The translations under genes and the position numbers were made by a program. Shown here piece after piece: positions 7,670 through 16,816 of a DNA stretch of 64,000 nt. The stretch is from the NCBI GenBank assembly GCA_963642705.1, contig CAVIHU010000003.1, positions 1-64,000 of the forward strand. The letters are read 5' to 3'. Origin of the DNA: UBA11524 sp963642705 (GTDB lineage Bacteria > Bacillota > Clostridia > Christensenellales > Aristaeellaceae). The notes beneath the pieces are model-generated. The model saw only the letters and a program-made list of their open reading frames with translations, had not been told where the DNA came from and made no database searches. Within the stretch, counting starts at the first letter, position 1. Each line of letters starts with the position of its first letter.

Positions 7670-7698
7670 TTGAAACAGACTGCCCTTCGTGGTACAAT
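7670..7698 (+). promoter_or_regulatory. promoter of the ABC exporter gene
   Basis: TTGAAA (7670-7675), 17 bp, TACAAT (7693-7698), about 28 bp before the start codon at 7727. Confidence 0.8.
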
Positions 7699-7726
7699 AG
7701 GAGCATAACGCAACAGGAGGGATCCC

Positions 7727-9508
7727 ATGGCAGCACCCCAGGAGCGCAACACGCTCAAAACCTCTGTCCTTGTGCGGCGTTTTCTGCCGTATTTCCGCAA
7801 ATATCGCAAAACAATGATGTTTGACCTGTGCTGCGCCGCCTGCACAACGGTGTGCGAGCTGGTGCTGCCGATGATTGTCCGCACGATTACGAGCCGTGCG
7901 ACGAATGATATCGAATCCATCACGGTGCCGTTTGTGCTGATGATGGGCGGAATGTACCTGTTGCTGCGCATTGTAGATGCCGCCGCGAACTACTATATGC
8001 AGTCCGTCGGGCACATCATGGGTAGCAAGCTTGAGACGGACATGCGCCATGACCTGTTTCATCACCTGCAGCAGCTTTCTTTCGGCTATTACAGCGACAC
8101 GAAGGTCGGGCAAATCATGGCGCGCATTACGTCCGACCTGTTTGAGATCACCGAATTTGCACATCACTGCCCGGAGGAATTCCTGATCGCGGCGGTGAAA
8201 ATCATCGTGTCCTTCACCGTGCTGTGCACCATGAACGTGCCCATGACGCTGATGATGTTCGCCGTGCTGCCGTTCATGCTGTTCTTCGCCAAGCGCTATA
8301 ATCGTCGGATGCGCCGCGTGTTCAAGGAACGCAACCGGCAGGTCGGCGAAATCAATGCACAGGTGGAGGATTCGCTGCTGGGCATCCGCGTGGTAAAATC
8401 CTTCGGCAACGAGGAAATAGAGGAGCGCAAGTTTGCTGAGGGCAACGCGAAATTCCTCGACCTGAAGGCGCAGTCCTACCATGTCATGGCGGCGTTCGGC
8501 ACGTCGAACCGCATTTTTGACGGACTGATGTACATCGTGATCGTCGTCGGCGGTGCGCTGTTTATCAAGGCGGGACAGCTTTCTGCGGCGGATTTTACGG
8601 CGTATCTGCTTTACGCGAACGTGCTGCTGAACTCCATCCGCCGGATCGTCGAATTTACCGAGCAGTTCCAGCGCGGTATGACCGGCATTGACCGTTTCCT
8701 GGAGATTATGGATGCGCCGGCGGACATTACCGATGCGCCCGACGCGAAGGAGCTGCAGAATGTGCAGGGCGAGGTCACGTTCGACCATGTCTCCTTCCAC
8801 TACAGGGATGATGAGAACGAGGTGCTGCATGACCTCAACATGACTGTTGCACCGGGACAGTCCATTGCGCTGGTCGGACCGTCCGGCGCAGGAAAAACGA
8901 CGCTGTGCAACCTGCTACCGCGTTTCTACGACGTGACCGGCGGACGCATCCTGATTGACGGCAAGGACATCCGCACGCTGACGCAGAAGAGCCTGCGCGC
9001 CGCGATCGGCATGGTGCAGCAGGAGGTGTATCTATTCTCCGGCTCGGTGCTGGATAACATCGCCTACGGCAAGCCCGGCGCATCGCGCGAGGAAGTCGAG
9101 GAGGCGGCAAAGCTGGCTGGTGCGCACGAGTTCATTTCCGCACTGCCGAACGGCTACGACACCTATGTCGGTGAACGCGGTGTCCGGCTTTCCGGCGGAC
9201 AGAAGCAGCGTATTTCCATCGCGCGCGTGTTCCTCAAGAATCCACCGATTCTGATTCTGGACGAGGCAACCTCGGCGCTGGACAACGAGAGCGAGCACAT
9301 CGTACAGCAGTCGCTCGAAAAGCTGGCAAAGGGGCGCACGGTGTTCACCATCGCGCATCGCCTGACGACCATCAAGGGGGCAGACTGCATCTGGGTGCTG
9401 ACGGAAAAAGGCGTTGAGGAGCAGGGGTCTCATCGGGAGCTGCTGCAGAAGGGTGGTCTGTACGCGCACCTTTACGCCATGTATACCACACTGGACGAAA
9501 CGGTGTAA
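7727..9508 (+). CDS. ABC exporter half-transporter (membrane + ATPase)
   Basis: A type IV ABC exporter subunit of 593 residues. The N-terminal six-helix membrane domain covers about 1-320 and the ATPase domain about 345-593. The ATPase has Walker A GPSGAGKTT (about 384-392), signature LSGGQ (about 487-491), Walker B ILILDEA and the H-loop IAHR. All catalytic residues are canonical, so a homodimer with two active sites is likely. The start follows an AGGAGGG ribosome-binding site and a good promoter. Substrate cannot be told from sequence; lipid or drug export is typical of the family. It is not adjacent to a partner, unlike the pair at 31039-34594. Confidence 0.88.
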   Translation: MAAPQERNTLKTSVLVRRFLPYFRKYRKTMMFDLCCAACTTVCELVLPMIVRTITSRATNDIESITVPFVLMMGGMYLLLRIVDAAANYYMQSVGHIMGSKLETDMRHDLFHHLQQLSFGYYSDTKVGQIMARITSDLFEITEFAHHCPEEFLIAAVKIIVSFTVLCTMNVPMTLMMFAVLPFMLFFAKRYNRRMRRVFKERNRQVGEINAQVEDSLLGIRVVKSFGNEEIEERKFAEGNAKFLDLKAQSYHVMAAFGTSNRIFDGLMYIVIVVGGALFIKAGQLSAADFTAYLLYANVLLNSIRRIVEFTEQFQRGMTGIDRFLEIMDAPADITDAPDAKELQNVQGEVTFDHVSFHYRDDENEVLHDLNMTVAPGQSIALVGPSGAGKTTLCNLLPRFYDVTGGRILIDGKDIRTLTQKSLRAAIGMVQQEVYLFSGSVLDNIAYGKPGASREEVEEAAKLAGAHEFISALPNGYDTYVGERGVRLSGGQKQRISIARVFLKNPPILILDEATSALDNESEHIVQQSLEKLAKGRTVFTIAHRLTTIKGADCIWVLTEKGVEEQGSHRELLQKGGLYAHLYAMYTTLDETV

Positions 9509-9564
9509 ACAGTTGTTTTCACAATATACAGCAGGTTTCGGAAACAAAAGGGGAGGGAATCGCA

Positions 9565-11043
9565 ATGCTGCTGACAAAGGGAAATCCGGCTGATCTGGCG
9601 GCTGTCTGCGCGCTGTACCGCGGCGCGGTGGAGGAGATGGCGGCAAAGGGCATCAAACAGTGGACATGGGGCACGGACATCAGTGAGGAAGGCCTGAAGC
9701 GTGAGCTGACGGACGGGAGGCTGTATATCGCGAAGGAGAACGGAGCAGTCATCGGTGCGGTGACGGTTGATACGCAAGTCGAATCGGTTTATGGGGAGGC
9801 AGACTGGCTTTTCGGCGGTGTGCCCGGGACGCTGCATCACCTGTACCTTGACGCATCGCATCAGGGACAGGGACTCGGAAAGCAAATGCTGGAGGAGGTG
9901 CTGGACATCCTGCGCGGCATGGGCTGTACAGCACTTCATTTCGGGACGCTGTCGGGCAATGCTCCGGCGCTCCGCCTGTATCACCGGATGGGCATGCGTG
10001 TTTGCGGCGAATGCTGCAGGGACGGTAAGACGTTCACTGCGCTGGAGCTTCGGTTGACGGCGGATTGTCCGTTGCTGCCGCTGAAGATGCATCCGGCGTT
10101 TCGCGGCGGCAAGCTCACGCCATGGGGCGGCGAGAAGCTGCGCACGGTCTACGGTAAGGATATTCGCGAGGCGCCGACTGGCGAAAGCCTTGAAATCTCC
10201 TGCATTCCGGGACTGGAATCGACCGATTCTGCCGGCGTTAAGCTGCCCGAGCTGATTGCCGAATACGGCGAGGATTTCGCTGGCGAGTATGCCGGAAAGC
10301 CGTTTCCGCTGCTGCTCAAGCTGATTGACGCCGCCGAACCGCTGTCCGTGCAGGTGCACCCGAATGACGATTACGCCGCGCGCGAGGAAAACGGTAAGCT
10401 CGGCAAGACGGAAGCATGGCTGATTCTTGACGCGCCAGAAGGCAGTCAGCTGGTGTACGGCATCATGCCCGGCACGACGCGCGAACAGCTGCAGCATGCA
10501 TGCGAGCAGGGAGCTGCGGTGGCACCGCTGCTGCGCCGGGTGAATGTCCATCCGGGCGATGTGTGCTTCATTCCGGCAGGCTGCGTGCATGCCATCGGCG
10601 CAGGCATCATGCTCTACGAGATTCAGCAGTCCTCTGACATCACGTACCGCTTTTACGACTGGGATCGCGTGGACAAGAACGGCAACCGCCGTGAGCTGCA
10701 CCTGAAGAAGGCACTTGATGTGACGGATTTATCCTTTTCGCTCAACCCGATTCCGGCGCCCGATGCACCGGTTGCCCGTGTGCTGGACGAAAAGTACTTT
10801 ACGCTGGATCTCGTGAAGGCGGAAGGCGGCGCTGTGCTGCCGGAGATCACTGCGTTTGGGCTGCTGACCGCGCTGGACGGCGATCTGAGCGTCACCATGG
10901 CCGGCAAAACGATGCATCTGCGCAAGGGCGAAAGCGCCTACATTCCGCATACGGCGCCGGAAATTCATGTGGACGGTGCCGGTCGTGCCGCGCTCTCAAT
11001 GCCCCGGACTTTCCGGACTTCGTCCGGGTTCTTGAGCAACTGA
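9565..11043 (+). CDS. GNAT acetyltransferase–mannose-6-phosphate isomerase fusion
   Basis: One 492-residue reading frame with two domains. Residues about 1-160 form a GNAT N-acetyltransferase; the acetyl-CoA loop is visible in LDASHQGQGLGKQML, then NAPALRLYHRMGM. Residues about 170-492 form a type I phosphomannose isomerase (ManA): PWGGEKL, the zinc-site motif VQVHPNDDYA, GKTEAW, and IPAGCVHAIG followed by YEIQQSSD. ManA interconverts mannose-6-P and fructose-6-P; the acetyltransferase substrate is unknown. The start has GGGGAGGG upstream, and no stop or internal ribosome-binding site marks a boundary. The coupling of the two activities is unusual in my knowledge. The ManA assignment is firm and the GNAT assignment is strong. 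Confidence 0.88.
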   Translation: MLLTKGNPADLAAVCALYRGAVEEMAAKGIKQWTWGTDISEEGLKRELTDGRLYIAKENGAVIGAVTVDTQVESVYGEADWLFGGVPGTLHHLYLDASHQGQGLGKQMLEEVLDILRGMGCTALHFGTLSGNAPALRLYHRMGMRVCGECCRDGKTFTALELRLTADCPLLPLKMHPAFRGGKLTPWGGEKLRTVYGKDIREAPTGESLEISCIPGLESTDSAGVKLPELIAEYGEDFAGEYAGKPFPLLLKLIDAAEPLSVQVHPNDDYAAREENGKLGKTEAWLILDAPEGSQLVYGIMPGTTREQLQHACEQGAAVAPLLRRVNVHPGDVCFIPAGCVHAIGAGIMLYEIQQSSDITYRFYDWDRVDKNGNRRELHLKKALDVTDLSFSLNPIPAPDAPVARVLDEKYFTLDLVKAEGGAVLPEITAFGLLTALDGDLSVTMAGKTMHLRKGESAYIPHTAPEIHVDGAGRAALSMPRTFRTSSGFLSN

Positions 11044-11076
11044 CGGATTTTTTCGCAACGAAAAGGAGTTACCCTC

Positions 11077-11982
11077 ATGTTCATCGCAGACACGCATTCG
11101 GATACCCTCTTCAGCCTCGGCGTAGACGGACGCACCCTCGAACAGACGGATATTACGCCCGAACGGCTTCGTCAAGGCAGCGTGAATCTGCAGACGTTTG
11201 CCCTGTGGAGCGGTCCTGACGGCAACGGCGGTGACTATGAGGCGATTGCAGCGGCGGAATACGCGGCCGCGCACATCATGACGGATGCCGGATTGCGTCA
11301 GGTCGATGACCCGTCTGAGGTTAAGGCGGGAGAAAACGCCTTCATGCTGTCCCTGGAAGGCTGTGAGGTCTTTCAGAAGGGCAGGGAAGCCATCGAAATG
11401 TGGCGGAGCCGCGGCATCCGCATCGGTGCGCTCGTGTGGAATCATCCAAACGATTTCGCAACGCCTGCTGTGGTTGACGCGGATTCGCACCTGACGGCAA
11501 AGGGCATCGAGACGGTGAAGGCCATGCAGCGGCTGGGCATCAGCGTCGATGTGTCGCACTTGAACGAGGCAGGCTTCTGGGATTTGTTTGCAAAGGGCGA
11601 GCGTCCGCCGATGGCAAGTCACAGCTGCTGCCGCGCACTGTGCGACCATGTCCGCAACCTGACGGACGACCAGATTCACATGATGATTCAGTACGGCGGC
11701 TACATCGGCGTGAACTTCTACCCTTTATTCCTCTCACCGGACAGCAGGGCAGACAGCGTGACCATCGCTCAGCATATCGACCACATCTGCCAGCTCGGTG
11801 GCGCGGATATTGTCGGCTTCGGCAGTGATTTTGACGGCATCAGCCTGTCGCCGGACGATGTGCGTCATCCGGGGGAAATCCCGAATCTCCTGACGGCGCT
11901 GCGCAATTACGGTTATCAGGATGAAGCCATCGAAAACATCTGCGGCAAGAATCTGCTGAACTACTTCGAACGCCTGAAATAA
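11077..11982 (+). CDS. membrane dipeptidase family (peptidase M19)
   Basis: A zinc-dependent dipeptidase of the renal dipeptidase family. The 301 residues start MFIADTHSDT, giving the metal ligands H7 and D9. They continue with the bridging glutamate in LSLEGCE, the metal-site histidine in VDVSHLNE, a further histidine in ASHSCCRAL and the late FGSDFDG. It lacks a signal peptide, so it is cytoplasmic and probably trims dipeptides, possibly D-amino-acid-containing ones from wall turnover (inference). The ribosome-binding site is AAAAGGAG. It follows the GNAT–ManA gene by 33 nt and precedes the zinc-ribbon protein by 18 nt, so the three probably form one operon. Confidence 0.9.
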   Translation: MFIADTHSDTLFSLGVDGRTLEQTDITPERLRQGSVNLQTFALWSGPDGNGGDYEAIAAAEYAAAHIMTDAGLRQVDDPSEVKAGENAFMLSLEGCEVFQKGREAIEMWRSRGIRIGALVWNHPNDFATPAVVDADSHLTAKGIETVKAMQRLGISVDVSHLNEAGFWDLFAKGERPPMASHSCCRALCDHVRNLTDDQIHMMIQYGGYIGVNFYPLFLSPDSRADSVTIAQHIDHICQLGGADIVGFGSDFDGISLSPDDVRHPGEIPNLLTALRNYGYQDEAIENICGKNLLNYFERLK

Positions 11983-12000
11983 CTGCAGGAGGAAAGCAAA

Positions 12001-12780
12001 TTGGCGAAAACACGCTACTGCAAGAAGTGCGGCATCGATGTGCCGGACGGTGAGGCGTGCCCGGTTTGCGGCAAGACGCCGCCGGCGAACACTGCGCGCA
12101 TCGCATGGGCAATGCCTCGAAACCGAGCAGCCGACTGGATGAGCTGGAACGAGGTGATGCGCATCGCCGTGCCGGTGCTTTCGGCGGTCGTGCTGCTGGG
12201 GCTGCTGATTGAGCTGCTGCTCGGCGGATTCGATGGCGTGGTCAACCTCATCAGGGGCGGATTTTTGCTTGCTGCCGCCGCACTGCTCCTGCTGACATCT
12301 CTGCTGACGCTGCTGATTTTCCTGCTCGGCGGGCGCGATGAGCTGTTCTGCGTGGCGGACAGCAAGGGCTTTCATGTGCGCACGGTGCTGCCGGGCGCAA
12401 CGAAGCTCAAGATTCGCCTGCATGGCAAACCGGTATCGCTCATGGACTCGGCTGATTTGGAAGGGCGCGTCATCCTCGGTGAAAAGGAACTGGCATGGAA
12501 GGATATTGCGCGCGTACAGCTCTGGACGGAGAAACGAATGATGCTGCTGTATTCGCCGCGGTGGTGGATGCGGCTTTCACTGCCGATTCTGCTGGCGAAG
12601 TGGAATGATGTGCTGACGCTGACGGACGAGAAGCTCGGCAGGAAGAAGGCGGTCGAGCTGCCGAAGGATTGGGTGAAGCAGCTTCCTCCGAAGCGGGAGG
12701 AAAAGCCCAAGCCCACGGATGAGCTTGACCTGAGCATCGTTCCGCCGCAAACGACATTGCCACAAGCGGATGAGACATAA
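12001..12780 (+). CDS. zinc-ribbon membrane protein of unknown function
   Basis: Not a family I recognise beyond its parts. The start is TTG at 12001 with AGGAGGAAAG just upstream; no better ATG start exists. Of 259 residues, 1-24 hold a zinc ribbon (CKKCG and CPVCGK). Residues about 49-115 hold two long hydrophobic helices (LSAVVLLGLLIELLL and LLAAAALLLLTSLLTLLIFLL). The remainder is a soluble domain with PH-like alternating strands and a proline/lysine-rich tail (PPKREEKPKP). Bacterial proteins with this ribbon-plus-helices layout are common and mostly uncharacterised. Last gene of the + operon. Confidence 0.75.
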   Translation: MAKTRYCKKCGIDVPDGEACPVCGKTPPANTARIAWAMPRNRAADWMSWNEVMRIAVPVLSAVVLLGLLIELLLGGFDGVVNLIRGGFLLAAAALLLLTSLLTLLIFLLGGRDELFCVADSKGFHVRTVLPGATKLKIRLHGKPVSLMDSADLEGRVILGEKELAWKDIARVQLWTEKRMMLLYSPRWWMRLSLPILLAKWNDVLTLTDEKLGRKKAVELPKDWVKQLPPKREEKPKPTDELDLSIVPPQTTLPQADET

Positions 12781-12825
12781 TCCCTCACGGATGATTCTGC
12801 AAACAAAATATTCCTGGTAGAGAGC

Positions 12826-12876
12826 ATACGCAACAGCCGCCGCAGACGATTTCCATCTGCGGCGGCTGTTGCGTAT
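12826..12876. terminator. 21-bp perfect stem-loop between convergent genes
   Basis: Positions 12826-12846 are the exact reverse complement of 12856-12876, with a 9-nt loop. It lies between the + zinc-ribbon gene and the - htrA gene. Neither strand has a T run, so it is a barrier or RNA-stabilising hairpin shared by both transcripts rather than a classical terminator. Confidence 0.7.
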
Positions 12877-12880
12877 AAGA

Positions 12881-14179
12881 TTACTGCTTCACATTGTCGA
12901 TGATTTCCAGGGTGACCTCGAGATCGATATATTCGCCATCCGGGATGTCGTCGCTGCCGGTGAGACCCGTGATGCCCGGCACGCGGTAGACCTTGATCTT
13001 CAGCGTGTCGCCGGCTTTGTACTCAGCGACCTTCGCGGAAAGCTCTGTGGTCGAGGTGATAACGGTATCATCGACGTCAACGATGATGTCGCCGACCTGC
13101 ATACCGGCCTTTTCAGCCGGGCTGTTTTCCTCGACATTTACCACGTACACACCCTTCGGGATCTGACCGCTCTGCAGCGCGGCACTGTTGGCGAGGTTGC
13201 TCATGGTGATGCCCATGCGAGGCTTGCCGACGAGGTTGGTACCGGAGGAGCTGGAGCTGTCTTCATCGTCATCGGAATCGAGCGCTTCCGCAGCGGTGAA
13301 GGTGATTTCGCCGTTCAGAACCTTTTCGATCAGCGGCTTTGCAGAGTTGATCGGGATGCACATGCCGATGCCTTCAACCGTGGAGCCGGAATAGTAACTG
13401 CCGGCGTACTTCAGCGTCGGAATGCCCATCAGCTCGCCGGTCACGGAGAACATGCCGCCGCCGGAGTTGCCGGAGTTGATGGCTGCGTCAACCTGAATCA
13501 TGGCGTTGGAGGTTGTGGACTTACGGCCGTACTTGTCGGTGGAAGAGGACTCAACCGAGCGGTTCAGGGCGCTGACGATGCCGGCGGTTGTGGTCTTGGA
13601 GAAGCCGAGTGGGTTGCCGATGCAAATCGCCCAGTCGCCGACCTGCAGGGAGTCGCTGTCGCCCAGCGTTACAGCCGGCAGATCAAGGTCAGTCGCGTAC
13701 ACGATGGCGATATCGAGCGATTCGTCATAGGCCACCAGCGTTGCCGCGTACTCGGTGGTGTTGTTGCTGTCATCGGTGACGGTGACGCGCAGGCTGCTGG
13801 CATCCTCAACCACATGGTAGTTCGTCAGCACGAAGCCTTTGCCGATGACGACGCCGGAGCCGGTCGAGCTCAGCTCTTCCTTCTCCTCGATGTCATTGTT
13901 GCCGCGTCCGCTGCCGTAGCCGAAGCCGTATCCGAAGTAGCTGTTGCCATAGCTGCTGTAGCGAACCTTCTGATAATTGCTCACGCCGACAACGCTGTCA
14001 CGAACCTTCGCGACTGCCTCGGTGAAGGGACTCGTCACGACCGTTGTGGTCGCAGAAGAGGAAACGGCAGTTGCTTCTGCACTGGCAGACATGCTGCGCG
14101 TCGTTGCTGTGACACCCGCGCCGATCATTGCGCAGGTCAATCCAAGGGCGATACCGCCCATAATCTTACGGAACTTCAT
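12881..14179 (-). CDS. htrA: HtrA/DegP-type serine protease with PDZ domain
   Basis: A membrane-anchored protease/chaperone that removes misfolded exported proteins. ATG 14179 is chosen; GGAGGG lies 9 nt upstream, while the TTG two codons earlier is too close. The 432 residues start with a hydrophobic anchor or signal (about 5-25), then a Ser/Thr-rich linker. The trypsin-like domain shows its catalytic triad in TNYHVVED, DESLDIAIV and INSGNSGGGM. One C-terminal PDZ domain follows (VEENSPAEKAGMQVGD). A Ser/Asp-rich stretch (DSDDDEDSSSSSG) separates them. It has its own promoter with a palindrome over the -10 box. It lies downstream of the two-component system and GerMN lipoproteins and is likely part of the same envelope response. 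Confidence 0.93.
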   Translation of the reverse strand: MKFRKIMGGIALGLTCAMIGAGVTATTRSMSASAEATAVSSSATTTVVTSPFTEAVAKVRDSVVGVSNYQKVRYSSYGNSYFGYGFGYGSGRGNNDIEEKEELSSTGSGVVIGKGFVLTNYHVVEDASSLRVTVTDDSNNTTEYAATLVAYDESLDIAIVYATDLDLPAVTLGDSDSLQVGDWAICIGNPLGFSKTTTAGIVSALNRSVESSSTDKYGRKSTTSNAMIQVDAAINSGNSGGGMFSVTGELMGIPTLKYAGSYYSGSTVEGIGMCIPINSAKPLIEKVLNGEITFTAAEALDSDDDEDSSSSSGTNLVGKPRMGITMSNLANSAALQSGQIPKGVYVVNVEENSPAEKAGMQVGDIIVDVDDTVITSTTELSAKVAEYKAGDTLKIKVYRVPGITGLTGSDDIPDGEYIDLEVTLEIIDNVKQ

Positions 14180-14239
14180 GATCAATACCCTCCTTCAATC
14201 GGGAATCTTTCTGATTCCCTCCGGTCAGTCTCTCTCTGA

Positions 14240-14264
14240 CTGACTATGCTTATATTATAGTCAG
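14240..14264 (-). promoter_or_regulatory. htrA -10 region within a palindrome
   Basis: TATAAT on the minus strand (14254-14259) lies inside the inverted repeat CTGACTAT (14240-14247)/ATAGTCAG (14257-14264). No good -35 is seen, which suggests activator dependence. A second GTCAG/CTGAC repeat lies beside it (14224-14240). The adjacent OmpR-type regulator is a candidate binder (inference). Confidence 0.55.
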
Positions 14265-14348
14265 AGATTATGACAGAGGCATGAACGATTCTTAAACAAT
14301 CGGTAGAAATAAGTGAAAGGTGTGCGACACTTTGTGAACAGGGCGTGT

Positions 14349-15839
14349 CTATTCCGCAAGAAGGGACGGATCGACCATAAATTCGCCTGACCAGAGCACA
14401 TCGCCGGAGAGAAAATCGATTGCCTCATCGCCGAAAAAGAATCGCACGCGGCGTACAGGATAGCGCGCCGCCAGCGTTGAGACCATGCTGTAGGCGATGA
14501 GCCGCTGGGAGTAGCCGGCGTTTCGGATGACCTCCGCACTGTGTTCGCTCAGGCTGATGAGCAGCGTATCGTCCGTGACCGATGCGCCGAGCACATCTGA
14601 TTCATCGAGCGTCAGGGACAGCCTCGACCACAGTGCATTCAGCAAAACAGCCGGTGAAAGCGATGAATCCGCTGAAATCGGCAGCGCACCGTAAGACAGC
14701 CGCCTTCCGTTTGGCACATAGCCTGCGGCGGAATCCGTCAGCAGGGAAGCGAAGTCGGCGCGTGACGCAATGCCGCCGGGCAGGTTATAGGTGCCGTGAA
14801 GGCTGGAGGACAGAACCGTCAGCGGCGTAGTGCCAAGCGAGAAGATGACGCGCTCAAGCAGGGGAATATAGCTCGTGAGCGTACAGGTGACGGCGGCAAT
14901 GAAGCAGACGGGATCAATGCCCACCTCAGCGATGCGCGTCAGGGCATCCGGTACGAGCGAGAACGTGACGGAATGACGGCCATTAGCGAGTGTGGTGCAT
15001 TCCGGCGCCATCAGGAGCAGCGAACGGATGTCAATCATGCTTGCTGCGGCGGATCCGATTGCCCCGGCGGACAGCGCATCGAGCAGCCCGTACACCAGCT
15101 GCTGCATGTTCTGCCCGTCAAAGGAGAGCTGACGCACCTCGCAGGTCAGGCCGCTGCCGTCCTCAAGCGGAAAGTACAGCACGGCGGCGCTTGTCAGCGG
15201 AGTTCGTGCTGCAACGCCGCCTGCACCGGTTCGCTGTGCAGTCAGCTGCGACCAAAGGCTGGCAATGTCCTTCCCTGCGGCAGAGGACAGTATGCCCAGC
15301 GGCAGCAGATTTTGAATGTCCATGGCGATGGGGTATCCGGCGACAAGAATATTGACGTACTGCACCTCGGGCAGGGCACAGAGTGTCGTTGCAATGGACA
15401 GGCAGACGGTGTACAGCGTTTCAAGCTCCAGCGACAGGACAGACGAGGACAGATTCACCGTACAAACCTGATTGGCGGTCGTGACAGCGTTCCCGCTGGC
15501 AAGTGCAATGGTGCCATATGCGGAGAGGGCGGTTGTTTCCTTGTCGCCCTCTGCCGAAAGCAGGAGATTCAGCACGGCTTCCTCCGGATGCTCCGTCAGG
15601 CTCAGGTCAATCGTTTTGTAACGGCAAAGAAGCGTCTTGCCCAGCGCATCCGGCAGATACAGGGCAACGCGCTGCGCCGTCACCATGCCGGAAAAGTCAG
15701 CCGGTGCGTCGTATGGTGCGCTCGGCGGCGGAAGCGTTTCGGAAGGTGTCGTGGATGTCGCCTGCGTGCAGGAGGTCAGCAGGAGCAGCGCAAGCAGCAT
15801 CGCACAGAGCTGTGTCCGGCGGAAATAAGTGCGTGTCAT
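14349..15839 (-). CDS. GerMN-like lipoprotein, large
   Basis: A predicted lipoprotein of 496 residues, with signal peptide and lipobox LLTSC (C24), then a Ser/Pro-rich linker. Two regions resemble GerMN domains: about 80-180 (EEAVLNLLL through VQYVNILVAGYP) and about 390-480 (LLNALWSRL through PVRRVRFFFGDE). GerMN domains occur in the spore germination lipoprotein GerM and in actinobacterial LpqB; their ligand is not firmly known. Its start overlaps the stop of the upstream lipoprotein gene by 4 nt, so the two are translationally coupled. It acts outside the membrane, probably with the sensor kinase encoded upstream. The GerMN assignment is by pattern only. Confidence 0.75.
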   Translation of the reverse strand: MTRTYFRRTQLCAMLLALLLLTSCTQATSTTPSETLPPPSAPYDAPADFSGMVTAQRVALYLPDALGKTLLCRYKTIDLSLTEHPEEAVLNLLLSAEGDKETTALSAYGTIALASGNAVTTANQVCTVNLSSSVLSLELETLYTVCLSIATTLCALPEVQYVNILVAGYPIAMDIQNLLPLGILSSAAGKDIASLWSQLTAQRTGAGGVAARTPLTSAAVLYFPLEDGSGLTCEVRQLSFDGQNMQQLVYGLLDALSAGAIGSAAASMIDIRSLLLMAPECTTLANGRHSVTFSLVPDALTRIAEVGIDPVCFIAAVTCTLTSYIPLLERVIFSLGTTPLTVLSSSLHGTYNLPGGIASRADFASLLTDSAAGYVPNGRRLSYGALPISADSSLSPAVLLNALWSRLSLTLDESDVLGASVTDDTLLISLSEHSAEVIRNAGYSQRLIAYSMVSTLAARYPVRRVRFFFGDEAIDFLSGDVLWSGEFMVDPSLLAE

Positions 15840-16816
15840 GTCGTTTCCTCCACAAGAGCGAGCAGCTGAGAAAACGAAATCTGCCAGATTCCGTTCTGCC
15901 GGCAGAGATGCACGACCCTTCCGGAAATCGTTTGATCCATGCCGTGCTTCGTGGTCAGACCGCTGAGGGTGAAGACCGCTTGTGAACCGAATACATTGCC
16001 GCCGGAGACGGAGAACGACACAAGCGCGGCGGATGCGCGGAGTTCCTCGGCAAATTCATCGGAGGACGGCTTGTCTTCGCCGGTATCCGGATCTTCCTCG
16101 GCAACATAGCGGTACAGGCGTGCGTAATCCTGCGATTTCAGCAGCGTCAGGATGATGTTCAGCGTGTTAACAGGGGTCAGCAGCAACGATTCGTCACGCA
16201 CGAGCGGTTCGGCAAGCGATGAATCGGTACTGTCCGGCGTGTAATAGAGTTGCCGCAGGCGGATGGAGTCGGTTACGTCGCCATTTGGCTCGACAAGGAT
16301 GATGATTTGCTGTACAGTCGTGTTTTCGGTGATGGTCGCGGCGATGCTCTGCATGGCAAGCTGCCGTCGGAGCGGGATCTCTGTCCGCCAGGAAGCATCG
16401 CTGCGCCAATTGTCCGGCTCATCGCTCAGGCGGTTCATGATTTGACCGGAGAGCGTGACGAACAGCATGTCATCCTGCTGGACGGTGGATACAACGCGCG
16501 TGCCGCTCGGAAACAGCGCCGTGAGGCTTGCACTGCCGAGAGCTGGTCCGGAGAAAAGCGCCTTCAGCAGCGCCGTTTCGTAGGATTCGTTCGGTAAACG
16601 GGTGATGGTGCGCTCCTCGGCGGCGAGAAGCGGTTCATTCCTGAAGCGAAACCAGAGGATGGATTGCTGCTCGATGTCGGCAGCACTGCTTTCGGGCTCG
16701 GGTACGTCATCCTCCTGCGGCGCACTCGTCACGGACAAGGGCGCAAGCGGTTCGGAGGTGCAGCCGGTCAGCAGCAGCAAAATCAGCAGCAGCGCAGGGA
16801 AACGGAGTTTCTTCAT
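15836..16816 (-). CDS. GerMN-domain lipoprotein
   Basis: A 326-residue predicted lipoprotein: signal peptide with lipobox LLTGC (C19), acidic linker, then a clear GerMN domain at about 65-185. The domain shows YETALLKALFSGP, FPSGTRV, FVTLSGQ and VQQIIILVEPNGD. A second, less defined domain fills about 190-326. The start overlaps the end of the kinase gene by 4 nt (ATGA arrangement) and the stop overlaps the next lipoprotein gene. The kinase and both lipoproteins are therefore one tightly coupled unit, which argues that the lipoproteins modulate the sensor. Confidence 0.82.
   Translation of the reverse strand: MKKLRFPALLLILLLLTGCTSEPLAPLSVTSAPQEDDVPEPESSAADIEQQSILWFRFRNEPLLAAEERTITRLPNESYETALLKALFSGPALGSASLTALFPSGTRVVSTVQQDDMLFVTLSGQIMNRLSDEPDNWRSDASWRTEIPLRRQLAMQSIAATITENTTVQQIIILVEPNGDVTDSIRLRQLYYTPDSTDSSLAEPLVRDESLLLTPVNTLNIILTLLKSQDYARLYRYVAEEDPDTGEDKPSSDEFAEELRASAALVSFSVSGGNVFGSQAVFTLSGLTTKHGMDQTISGRVVHLCRQNGIWQISFSQLLALVEETT

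Noticed and set aside
7334..8830. A 498-codon minus-strand frame antisense to the ABC exporter
   Set aside because: It mirrors the strongly coding + strand gene, has no ribosome-binding site, and its His/Arg/Gln-rich composition is typical of antisense shadows in GC-rich DNA.
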